6,920 nucleotides of DNA from Pseudomonadota bacterium (GTDB lineage Bacteria > Desulfobacterota > Syntrophia > Syntrophales > UBA5619), in assembly GCA_018896355.1 (NCBI GenBank), contig JAHIMW010000061.1:1-6920 (forward strand), in the 5' to 3' direction. The notes beneath the pieces are model-generated. The model was not told the DNA's origin, searched no databases, and saw nothing but the letters and a program-made list of their open reading frames with translations. Below are positions 1-6,104 of the stretch, piece after piece; the first letter of the stretch is position 1, and every line of letters starts with the position of its first letter. The position numbers and the translations under genes were made by a program.

Positions 1-437
1 ACGTCCGGCGTGTGAATGATCGGCGGCTTGACGGTCTGCGGCCCTTTCCGCGCTCACCGGCGAAAAATTGCGGGGCTACCCTACCACAGGATACAGAAGA
101 AAGGAAAGCGTGATCCATAATCGATCTCCATATTTCTCTTGACAAAATGGTTCCTTTTCGATACGGAGACATTTATTCGGGATTCTTTCATTAAACCATT
201 CCAGCGATTCTTCAATCTCTATCCCCCGAAGAAAGGGGGTGATACGGTCGGGAGCCTCTCATCCTTTTGAATCCACTCCATTTGCACCATGATTATATCA
301 ACCCTTGTAAACTACCACCGACCTTTTCGGTGGCTTTGAAACGACTCTTTTCAAATCTTGTTCACCAACAATGTTGGTTCACGCCCCACCCCTGACTACG
401 TCAGGGGGTTAGTTAAAGACTTAAAAAGGAGGGACCT
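1..437. other. Intergenic/leader region without a convincing gene
   Basis: No supported gene is visible on either strand. A plus-strand frame is open from position 3 to a TGA at 111-113, and short minus-strand frames are open to the left edge, but none shows a recognisable motif or start signal. The region is visibly less GC-rich than the genes downstream. A perfect TTGACA lies at 139-144, but the hexamers 15 to 18 bases further on are poor -10 matches (GATACG and TACGGA), so it is only a weak promoter candidate. A CCCCC/GGGGG inverted repeat with a 7-base loop occurs at 223-239. The 3' third carries the inverted-repeat cluster described separately. Confidence 0.6.
315..407 (+). promoter_or_regulatory. 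Cluster of four inverted repeats in the atoE leader
   Basis: Four perfect inverted repeats follow one another directly upstream of the transporter gene. They are CCACCG/CGGTGG (315-320 with 328-333), TTTGAAA/TTTCAAA (335-341 with 349-355), ACCAACA/TGTTGGT around one central base (364-370 with 372-378), and CCCCTGAC/GTCAGGGG around a 3-base loop (389-396 with 400-407). The last ends 18 bases before the ribosome-binding site. The 364-378 element is too tightly spaced for an RNA hairpin and looks more like an operator for a dimeric regulator. The others could form RNA stems. None is followed by a T-run, so simple termination is unlikely. The regulatory role is inferred; the symmetry is seen directly. 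Confidence 0.45.
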
Positions 438-1862
438 ATGGTAAACGAGAAAAAGAAAGAAGAAGTTCGGGGGACCTTTGAGTTCCTGAAGGACTGGGGT
501 GATGGCATGACCCGCTGGACAGAGCGATGGATCCCCGACGCACTGGTCATTGTCATCGTTTTGAGTCTGGTCACCTACATCTTCGCACTCATCTGGGGAT
601 TCAAGCCGGAGGTCAGCCTTGGCAGCCGGGCTTATGAATCGATTCAGGCATGGGGAAAAGGATTCTGGGAATTACTCACCTTCGCCATGCAGATGTGCCT
701 GATCATGATGACAGGCTATATTCTGGCCTGCTCCCCTCCTGTCCGGCGGCTGCTCAACGGACTTTCGGGCTTGGCGAATCCCGAAAAACCCTGGCAGGCC
801 ATTCTCGTCATGTCCCTTTTCTCAATGATCATGGCCTGGCTCAACTGGGGATTGAGCCTCATTGCAAGCGCCATGTTGGCCCTCTTCATCGTGAAGAGAA
901 ATCCAAAGGTCGATTATCGTCTGCTTGTCGCCGCCGCCTACCTCGGCCTGGGCTGCACCTGGCACGCGGGGCTCTCCGGTTCGGCCACGTTGCTCGTGGC
1001 AACCCCCGATAACTTCATGATCAAGGGGAAATTGCTCGATGCGACCATCCCTGTGGCCAATACGATCTTTCACCCCTTCAACCTGATTCTGACGGTCATC
1101 GTTGTTGCTGCGGTCACCATCCTGATGGCCCTGATGCATCCCAGACCGGAGAAAACCTATGTCGTAAAGCCCGAACTGATGGATCAACTCAAGCTTTATG
1201 AAGCCCCTCCTAAACCCGCCAAATGGGAAAGCCCTTCCGACTGGATGAACTGGTGGCCGGGATTCAACCTCATCGTCTTCATCGGCGGACTGATCTGGTT
1301 GATCTGGCACTTCTCCACCAAAGGCCTGGACCTGAACCTCAACGTGGTCAATTTTGCCATGCTCATGCTGGGAATTCTATTCCACTGGAGGCCCTGGTCA
1401 TTCCTGAAGGCCACTGAGGATGCGGGGAAGGCCGTCTGGGGGATCGTTATCCAATTTCCCTTCTATGCCGGGATTCTCGGGCTCTTCAAATTCACACTTC
1501 TTTCCACGGTATTCACCCAGGCTTTCGTGGCGATCTCGACCCCGCAGACCTTCCCCCTTTTCGTCTATTGGTATGGAGGAATTCTCAACTATCTCATTCC
1601 GTCCGGAGGGGGTGAGTGGGCGGTGGTGGCGCCTTACATCATTCCCGCGGCAAAGCAACTGGGCGTCGGAATGGGAACGACCGTCGTTACCTTCGCCTGG
1701 GCAGATATGATGACCGACATGATCCAGCCCTTCTGGGCCATTGCCATGCTGGCCGTGGCGAAATTGCATTTCAGGGACATCATGGGCTATCTGCTCCTGG
1801 TCTTCTTCGTCTACTTCATCATCACCTCCCTCGCGTTCCTCTTCTTCATTCCCAACTGGTAA
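438..1862 (+). CDS. AtoE-family short-chain fatty acid transporter
   Basis: This 474-residue, strongly hydrophobic protein matches the short-chain fatty acid transporter family (AtoE, Pfam SCFA_trans). Members sit in the inner membrane and take up substrates such as acetoacetate and butyrate. After a charged cytoplasmic N-terminus (about 1-30), roughly ten or more membrane segments follow, for example near 33-54, 78-98, 119-150, 161-190, 212-232, 273-291, 333-355, 428-443 and 447-471. Conserved-looking stretches include LNWGLSLI (135-142), HAGLSGSATLLVATP (176-190), IPSGGGEWAVVAPY (387-400) and DMIQPFWAIAML (427-438). The length is slightly above that of E. coli AtoE (about 440). The start is clear: AAGGAGGG at 426-433 lies 4 bases before the ATG. 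No ato CoA-transferase genes are beside it, so it appears monocistronic. In a syntroph or sulfate reducer it would import or exchange fatty acids; the exact substrate cannot be told. Confidence 0.9.
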   Translation: MVNEKKKEEVRGTFEFLKDWGDGMTRWTERWIPDALVIVIVLSLVTYIFALIWGFKPEVSLGSRAYESIQAWGKGFWELLTFAMQMCLIMMTGYILACSPPVRRLLNGLSGLANPEKPWQAILVMSLFSMIMAWLNWGLSLIASAMLALFIVKRNPKVDYRLLVAAAYLGLGCTWHAGLSGSATLLVATPDNFMIKGKLLDATIPVANTIFHPFNLILTVIVVAAVTILMALMHPRPEKTYVVKPELMDQLKLYEAPPKPAKWESPSDWMNWWPGFNLIVFIGGLIWLIWHFSTKGLDLNLNVVNFAMLMLGILFHWRPWSFLKATEDAGKAVWGIVIQFPFYAGILGLFKFTLLSTVFTQAFVAISTPQTFPLFVYWYGGILNYLIPSGGGEWAVVAPYIIPAAKQLGVGMGTTVVTFAWADMMTDMIQPFWAIAMLAVAKLHFRDIMGYLLLVFFVYFIITSLAFLFFIPNW

Positions 1863-1866
1863 CCAA

Positions 1867-1899
1867 AAAGGCCTGTCCACATTCCGGGGACAGGCCTTT
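1867..1899 (+). terminator. Hairpin terminator after atoE
   Basis: A perfect 12-bp stem, AAAGGCCTGTCC (1867-1878) paired with GGACAGGCCTTT (1888-1899), with a 9-base loop, begins 4 bases after the stop codon. The 3' arm ends in TTT but is followed by CGCATAC, so the U-tract is short. Position and stem strength support an intrinsic terminator closing the transporter transcript. Confidence 0.75.
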
Positions 1900-1919
1900 C
1901 GCATACTTGCAATCCCCGA

Positions 1920-1948
1920 TTGCCACGTCGAACATTTTCGACTATCCT
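1920..1948 (+). promoter_or_regulatory. Candidate sigma70 promoter with inverted repeat in its spacer
   Basis: TTGCCA (1920-1925, five of six matches to the -35 consensus) and TATCCT (1943-1948, four of six to the -10) are separated by exactly 17 bases. A perfect inverted repeat, GTCGAA-CATT-TTCGAC (1927-1942), occupies all but one base of the spacer, as expected for an operator read by a dimeric regulator. Transcription would begin near 1955 and leave a leader of roughly 180 bases before the ccdA-like gene. The promoter is a consensus-based inference. Confidence 0.4.
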
Positions 1949-2043
1949 ACCGCTCGAAAATAGGGCGCTCCGAATTACGGAAACGCTCGCCGGACGGATC
2001 GTCCGCAGCGCGGCTGCCGTCATCCTCCCCCCGGGGACGACGA

Positions 2044-2099
2044 GATAAAAGGATTTTATCTTTCTCCCGTTTTATGTTAGCCATAAAAAGGATTTAAAA
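2044..2099 (+). repeat. AT-rich hairpin and related direct repeat before ccdA
   Basis: GATAAAA (2044-2050) and TTTTATC (2054-2060) form a perfect 7-bp inverted repeat around GGA. A variant of the same word, ATAAAAAGGATTT, recurs at 2083-2095 and compares with ATAAAAGGATTT at 2045-2056. The two copies start 38 bases apart in the otherwise GC-rich leader of the ccdA operon. A separate small inverted repeat, CGGAC/GTCCG, lies at 1991-2005. Function is unknown: paired regulator sites or leader RNA structure are both possible. Confidence 0.35.
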
Positions 2100-2137
2100 G
2101 ATACAGAGCTGATAGACGCGGCCGGGTGGGGAGGAGC

Positions 2138-2851
2138 ATGGTAGAAAATTTTGTCGGCGGCTTGTCCGCCTACCTGCAGGAATCGGTTTTTCTGTCCTTT
2201 CTGGCCGTTTATCTCGGAGGGGTGTTGATCAGCTTCACCCCGTGCATCTACCCGGTCGTTCCGATCACGGTCGCCTTCATCGGCGCCCGCGGCGGATCGA
2301 AAGGCCGGGCGTTCTTTCTCTCGCTGATTTACGTGCTGGGCATGGCCGTCACTTACACGATTCTCGGCGCCGTCGCCGCGCTTTCCGGAAAGCTCTTCGG
2401 CCAGATTCAGAGCAACCCCTGGACCTATTTCGTTATCGGAAATATCTGCATTCTCATGGGGTTGTCCATGTTCGACCTCTTCGCTCTCTCCGTCCGGACA
2501 CCGGACTTCATCACACGGGTGCAGTCTAAAAAAAGGACGGAAGGCATCGCCGGCGCTTTTGGAGTGGGGGCGGCCTCGGGCCTGGTCACGGGCCCCTGCA
2601 CGGCGCCGGTTCTCGCCGTGCTCCTCAGCTACGCGGCGACCCGGCAGAATGTGGCCTTTGCCTCCGCCCTGATGTTCGTCTTTGCCCTCGGGATGGGAAC
2701 CCTGCTTATACTGGCCGGGACGTTTACCGGTCTCTTGGCCGGCATCCCCAAGTCGGGTGTATGGATGGTCCGGATAAACCGGCTGTTCGGCTGGATACTG
2801 CTGGGAGCGGGAGAATATTTTCTGATCAATGCCGGAATGCTCTGGGTTTAA
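2138..2851 (+). CDS. CcdA/DsbD-type transmembrane thiol-disulfide carrier
   Basis: This 237-residue integral membrane protein resembles CcdA and the membrane domain of DsbD, which pass electrons from cytoplasmic thioredoxin to exported thiol proteins through a pair of membrane cysteines. Both are present: Cys36 in FTPCIYPVVP (33-42) and Cys154 in TGPCTAPVLAVLLSY (151-165). These resemble the PC-x-x-P and PCTAP signatures of the family. About six membrane segments are visible, near 17-37, 59-80, 96-117, 140-165, 173-198 and 215-233, which fits the usual CcdA size. I chose the ATG at 2138 because GGGGAGGAG (2128-2136) lies just before it, although the spacing is short. An in-frame GTG at 2126 would add four residues but has no ribosome-binding site. 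The exported thioredoxin gene follows after 10 bases, so together they look like a DsbD split into separate proteins. Whether it serves cytochrome c maturation specifically is not shown. Confidence 0.88.
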   Translation: MVENFVGGLSAYLQESVFLSFLAVYLGGVLISFTPCIYPVVPITVAFIGARGGSKGRAFFLSLIYVLGMAVTYTILGAVAALSGKLFGQIQSNPWTYFVIGNICILMGLSMFDLFALSVRTPDFITRVQSKKRTEGIAGAFGVGAASGLVTGPCTAPVLAVLLSYAATRQNVAFASALMFVFALGMGTLLILAGTFTGLLAGIPKSGVWMVRINRLFGWILLGAGEYFLINAGMLWV

Positions 2852-2861
2852 AGGTGAACAG

Positions 2862-3392
2862 ATGGTTTATGCCGCTGGTTGGAAAAAGGCAATGATCGTC
2901 GCAGCCATGGCGGTTGCATGCCATCTCTTTACCCCGGCGGACGCCGGGTCCGCACCGAAGCCTCGTGAAACCGCGAAAACGGCGATCGCGGAGAAGGCGC
3001 CGGATTTCGTCCTCACGGACCTGAACGGCCGGAAATACCGTTTGAGCGACTTCAGGGGGAAACAGCCGGTCCTGATCATCTTCAGCACAACATGGTGCCT
3101 CTCCTGCAGAGAGGAGATCCCCCATTTCAAATCGCTCCATGCGACCTATGCGAAGCGGGGGCTGGAGATCGTCAATATCGACATACAGGAATCGAAGGAG
3201 AAGGTGGCCAAATTCACAGTTAGGTACGGGCTTCCCTACCGCGTGGTCCTGGACGAAGAGGGCGACGTAGGCGGCATCTATGACATCCGGGGCGTCCCAT
3301 CGATGGTCCTCATCGACAAAAACGGGAACATCCTCTGCCGTCAATGCCCGAAGATAGAGGCTATCCTGGAGACGATCCTGAAAAAGAGGTGA
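2862..3392 (+). CDS. Exported TlpA/ResA-like thioredoxin with extra C-terminal CxxC
   Basis: This 176-residue protein has an N-terminal export signal (WKK at 7-9, then a hydrophobic run at about 10-24). Cleavage may follow ADA (26-28), or the protein may be a lipoprotein if Cys20 in AVAC serves as a weak lipobox. The rest is a TlpA/ResA-like thioredoxin fold: APDFVLTDLNGRKYRLSDF (46-64) is typical of the family entry, the active site is WCLSC with Cys79 and Cys82, and the cis-proline is Pro146 in GVPSMVLID. Such proteins reduce disulfides outside the cytoplasm, for instance in apocytochrome c, using electrons from CcdA. An additional CRQC (Cys159, Cys162) near the C-terminus is not part of the standard fold. 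The start at 2862 has AAGGTGA (2851-2857) 4 bases upstream. An earlier ATG at 2829 lies inside the ccdA-like gene, has no such site and would put a non-signal-like stretch first. Confidence 0.87.
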   Translation: MVYAAGWKKAMIVAAMAVACHLFTPADAGSAPKPRETAKTAIAEKAPDFVLTDLNGRKYRLSDFRGKQPVLIIFSTTWCLSCREEIPHFKSLHATYAKRGLEIVNIDIQESKEKVAKFTVRYGLPYRVVLDEEGDVGGIYDIRGVPSMVLIDKNGNILCRQCPKIEAILETILKKR

Positions 3393-3406
3393 GGTGGAAA
3401 AGCTTC

Positions 3407-3718
3407 ATGGCGTCATCCAAGCAGAATGAACTCGGCCTGCAGGCGGAAAACCGGCATCTGAAGGAGATGGTCGGCGCCCTGCGCGAACAGATGGAGAAGA
3501 TGCGGATCGATGAGCAGGAGCGGCTCCAGCACGCCTTGGCGGCGGCCAACGAGGAGAACGGCCAGCTCAAAAGCATGATCTCCGCCCTCCGGGACGAATT
3601 GGAGCGCCGGAAGATTGAATCCGAAGAGAGCTGCCACGCCATCGAACATGCCGCCCGCGACGAGGCGAAGCAGCTTCAAGAGATGATCCGGACGCTTCGG
3701 GAGAAATTGGAGGTGTAA
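3407..3718 (+). CDS. Small coiled-coil protein built of 36-residue repeats
   Basis: I do not recognise a family for this 103-residue protein. It is highly charged, nearly all helix-forming, and has no signal peptide or membrane segment, so it should be cytoplasmic. After a short N-terminus (1-17) it consists of two complete 36-residue repeats (18-53 and 54-89) and the start of a third (90-103). Each repeat opens with an L-[KQ]-x-M-[VI]-x-x-L-R-[ED] pattern. The heptad spacing of Leu, Met and Ile suggests a parallel coiled coil. A single cysteine (Cys76) is present. The ATG at 3407 is preferred because GAGGTGAGGTGG (3386-3397) precedes it. An ATG at 3344 would overlap the thioredoxin gene by 49 bases and add 21 residues unlike the repeats. 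It lies 14 bases after the thioredoxin gene and 29 bases before the cyclase gene, so a structural or partner role for one of them is possible but unproven. Confidence 0.75.
   Translation: MASSKQNELGLQAENRHLKEMVGALREQMEKMRIDEQERLQHALAAANEENGQLKSMISALRDELERRKIESEESCHAIEHAARDEAKQLQEMIRTLREKLEV
3458..3715 (+). repeat. Tandem 108-base coding repeat in the coiled-coil gene
   Basis: Two in-register units of exactly 108 bases (3458-3565 and 3566-3673) are followed by a 42-base partial unit (3674-3715). The units share the opening protein pattern LKEMVGALRE, LKSMISALRD and LQEMIRTLRE. The DNA has diverged more than the protein pattern, which points to an old internal duplication kept by selection rather than a recent slippage product. 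Confidence 0.75.
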
Positions 3719-3747
3719 AAAATAGGGGCTCTCCCTGTTTATTAAAT

Positions 3748-6030
3748 ATGAAAAAAGATAATCCTCTGAAAAAACCGGCCGCGGGTCAGGAGCGGCGCCG
3801 GAAGAGCGGCGAAGCGGAACTTCTGCTCGACATCTCCAAGACGATCGCGGCGTTCGAGACGCTGGACGAGATCCTGAAGAGCCTGGTAGAAATCACGACC
3901 CGGGAGCTCAAGGCCGACCGGGGCACCATCTTTCTCAACGACAGCGAAACGGGCGAACTATACTCCCGTGTCGCCCAGGGGAATTTCCAGCGCGAGATCC
4001 GATTCCTGAACAACACCGGCGTTGCCGGCCACGTTTTCACCAGCGGGGTAGGGGTCATCGTGCACAACGCCTACGAAGACCCCTTCTTCAACCGGTCCAT
4101 AGACGAACAGACCGGCTACATCACAAAAACGATCCTCTGCGTCCCCATCCGGACGATCAAGGGGGAGATCATCGGCGCCGCCCAGGCCCTGAACAAGAAG
4201 AAGGGCCTTTTCACGAAGGCCGATCTGAAACTTATGGCGGCGATGACCACGCAGGCAGCAATCGCGCTGCAGAGCACCCAGTTCGTAGAACGGATGAAAC
4301 AATTCCGTCGGAAGGAGATGGAGTTTTTCAACGTTGTCTCCGAGGTGACCGCCGAGATCGATTTGGGCGCCCTTTTACAGAAGGTGATGTCCGAGGCGAC
4401 ACGGATGCTGAACGCCGAGCGGGCCACACTCTTCCTTAACGACGAGAAGACGAACGAACTCTTCTCCAAGATAGGGCTGGGACTGGCGGCGACGGAGATC
4501 CGCCTGCCGAACCATCTCGGGATCGCAGGGGCGGTCTTCACCTCCCGGGAGACGGTGAACATCCCGTACGCCTACGCCGACCTGCGCTTCAACCCCGCCT
4601 TCGACAAAAAAACGGGGTTCTTCACCCGCTCCATCCTCTGCGTCCCGGTCATCAACAAGAACGGGAAGATCATCGGGGTGACCCAGGTGTTGAACAAGCG
4701 GAGCGGCCCCTTCACCGCGGAGGACGAATCGCGGTTGAAAGCCTTCACCGCGCAGGTCTCGATTGCGCTGGAGAACGCCAAGCTCTTCGACGACGTCCAG
4801 AACATGAAGAACTACAGCGAGAGCATGCTGGAGAGCATGTCCAACGGCGTAATCACGCTGAACGAGGACGGGAAGATCGTCACCTGCAACGCCGCCGGCC
4901 TCCAGATCCTCCAGCTTGCCCCCGAGGCGATTCTGAAGCGGAAGGCCGCCGATTTCTTCACCGGCGCCAACGGCTGGATCATCGAAAAGATCCGGCATGT
5001 CGAGGAAAGCGGAAAGCCGGACGTCATCATGGACGCGGAGGCGGAATTCGCGGGAACCCGGATCTCCGTGAACCTGACGCTCCTCCCGCTCGTCAGCACC
5101 GCGAAGAAGAAGTTAGGCTCGATGATCATCATCGACGACATCACCAGTGAAAAGCGGATGAAATCGACCATGTCCCGTTACATGGATCCGGGGCTGGCCG
5201 ATCAGATCCTTGAGGGCGGCGACGAGATCCTGGGCGGCAAGAGCACCATGGCGACGGTCCTCTTCTCCGACATCCGGGGCTTCACGACGCTGACCGAGGA
5301 ACTGGGGGCGCAGGGGACGGTCTCGCTGCTGAACGAATACTTCACGATCATGGTGGACTGCATCCAGAAAGAGGGGGGGATGCTGGACAAGTTCATCGGG
5401 GACGCGATCATGGCCGCCTTCGGGGTTCCGATCCCGCATGAAGACGACGAGGACCGGGCGGTCCGGGCGGCAATCGGCATGATCCGGGCGCTGCACGTCT
5501 GGAACCGCCAGCGCTCGGCCGAAGGGAAAAAGCCGGTCGGGATGGGCATCGGCCTCAATACGGATACGATCGTCTCCGGGAATATCGGCTCGCCGAAACG
5601 GATGGACTACACGCTGATCGGCGACGGCGTGAACCTTTCCTCGCGCCTGGAGAGCCTCTGCAAACAGTACCACGCGAGCATCCTGATCAGCGAGAACACC
5701 GTCCGGCGGCTGAAGGGAACTTACCGGATTCGCGAGGTGGATCGCGTGCAGGTCAAGGGAAAGACAGAGAGCATAGGGGTCTGTGAGGTTCTCGACTATC
5801 ACACCGAAGAGAGCTACCCCAACCTGATGGATGTGGTGAACCACTTCCGCGACGGCCTGACCCTCTACCGCCGGAGGGAGTGGGACAGGGCTATTTCCAG
5901 ATTCAACGAGGCCCTCCGCCTGAATCCGGATGAGAATCTTTGCGGTATGTATATCGAACGTTGCATCTGTTTCCGGGATGAGCCGCCGGGCGACGACTGG
6001 GACGGCGGCTGGATCATGAAAACAAAATAA
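3748..6030 (+). CDS. GAF-GAF-PAS class III adenylate cyclase
   Basis: This 760-residue soluble protein should make cAMP from ATP under control of N-terminal sensor domains. Order: GAF-A (about 25-178), GAF-B (about 195-346), a PAS-like domain (about 352-465), the class III cyclase domain (about 500-685) and a TPR-like helical tail (about 696-730) ending in a DDWDGGW motif (749-755). Metal-binding aspartates are Asp508 (LFSDIRGFT) and Asp552 (DKFIGD). Substrate-selecting residues are Lys548 and, by alignment, Thr622 (MDYTLIGDGVN), the pair seen in class IIIb adenylate cyclases. Asn629, Arg633 and a lysine in VKGK (670 or 672) complete the site, so it looks active and ATP-specific. The architecture is like cyanobacterial CyaB1/CyaB2. 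GAF-B has an intact NKFDE motif (N316, K317, F322, D326, E327); GAF-A has NK, F and D but Leu160 in place of Glu. No membrane segment is seen. There is no Shine-Dalgarno at normal distance from the ATG (AGGGG lies 19 bases away), so expression may rely on coupling or an AT-rich start region. Confidence 0.9.
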   Translation: MKKDNPLKKPAAGQERRRKSGEAELLLDISKTIAAFETLDEILKSLVEITTRELKADRGTIFLNDSETGELYSRVAQGNFQREIRFLNNTGVAGHVFTSGVGVIVHNAYEDPFFNRSIDEQTGYITKTILCVPIRTIKGEIIGAAQALNKKKGLFTKADLKLMAAMTTQAAIALQSTQFVERMKQFRRKEMEFFNVVSEVTAEIDLGALLQKVMSEATRMLNAERATLFLNDEKTNELFSKIGLGLAATEIRLPNHLGIAGAVFTSRETVNIPYAYADLRFNPAFDKKTGFFTRSILCVPVINKNGKIIGVTQVLNKRSGPFTAEDESRLKAFTAQVSIALENAKLFDDVQNMKNYSESMLESMSNGVITLNEDGKIVTCNAAGLQILQLAPEAILKRKAADFFTGANGWIIEKIRHVEESGKPDVIMDAEAEFAGTRISVNLTLLPLVSTAKKKLGSMIIIDDITSEKRMKSTMSRYMDPGLADQILEGGDEILGGKSTMATVLFSDIRGFTTLTEELGAQGTVSLLNEYFTIMVDCIQKEGGMLDKFIGDAIMAAFGVPIPHEDDEDRAVRAAIGMIRALHVWNRQRSAEGKKPVGMGIGLNTDTIVSGNIGSPKRMDYTLIGDGVNLSSRLESLCKQYHASILISENTVRRLKGTYRIREVDRVQVKGKTESIGVCEVLDYHTEESYPNLMDVVNHFRDGLTLYRRREWDRAISRFNEALRLNPDENLCGMYIERCICFRDEPPGDDWDGGWIMKTK

Positions 6031-6032
6031 CC

Positions 6033-6089
6033 ATGGGGTCAGGTCTTGGGACTTGAATTTGCAATTCAAGTCCCAAGACCTGACCCCAT
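6033..6089. repeat. 57-base REP-like/MITE-like palindrome
   Basis: The left arm (6033-6059) and right arm (6063-6089) are perfect 27-base reverse complements around a 3-base centre, TGC. The arm begins ATGGGGTCAGGTCTTGGGAC. It starts 2 bases after the cyclase stop codon and ends 5 bases before the AGGAGG of the next gene. From memory, palindromes with a GGGGTCAGGTCTTG core occur repeatedly in genomes of delta-proteobacterial type, in the style of REP elements moved by Y1 (RAYT) transposases. No transposase is present here. As RNA it would be a very stable hairpin between the two genes and could stop transcription or protect the upstream message, although no T-run follows. The palindrome is certain; the REP/MITE identity is inferred. 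Confidence 0.8.
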
Positions 6090-6104
6090 CAAGCAGGAGG
6101 AGAT

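Noticed and set aside
3..113. Open plus-strand frame reaching the left edge, possibly the tail of an upstream gene
   Set aside because: Only 36 codons are visible, with no recognisable motif. Minus-strand frames are equally open here, so no coding call can be supported.
289..339. Possible 16-codon leader peptide upstream of atoE
   Set aside because: There is no ribosome-binding site before the ATG and no run of regulatory codons. The length is easily met by chance.
4375..4998. Minus-strand open frame (207 codons) antisense to GAF-B and PAS
   Set aside because: It is a shadow of the real gene with low-complexity composition and no credible ribosome-binding site.
5113..6069. Long minus-strand open frame (318 codons) antisense to the cyclase domain
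   Set aside because: It lies antisense to a strongly conserved cyclase sequence, is rich in Arg, Asp, Val and Pro as expected of a GC-rich shadow frame, has no recognisable motif, and starts inside the palindrome.
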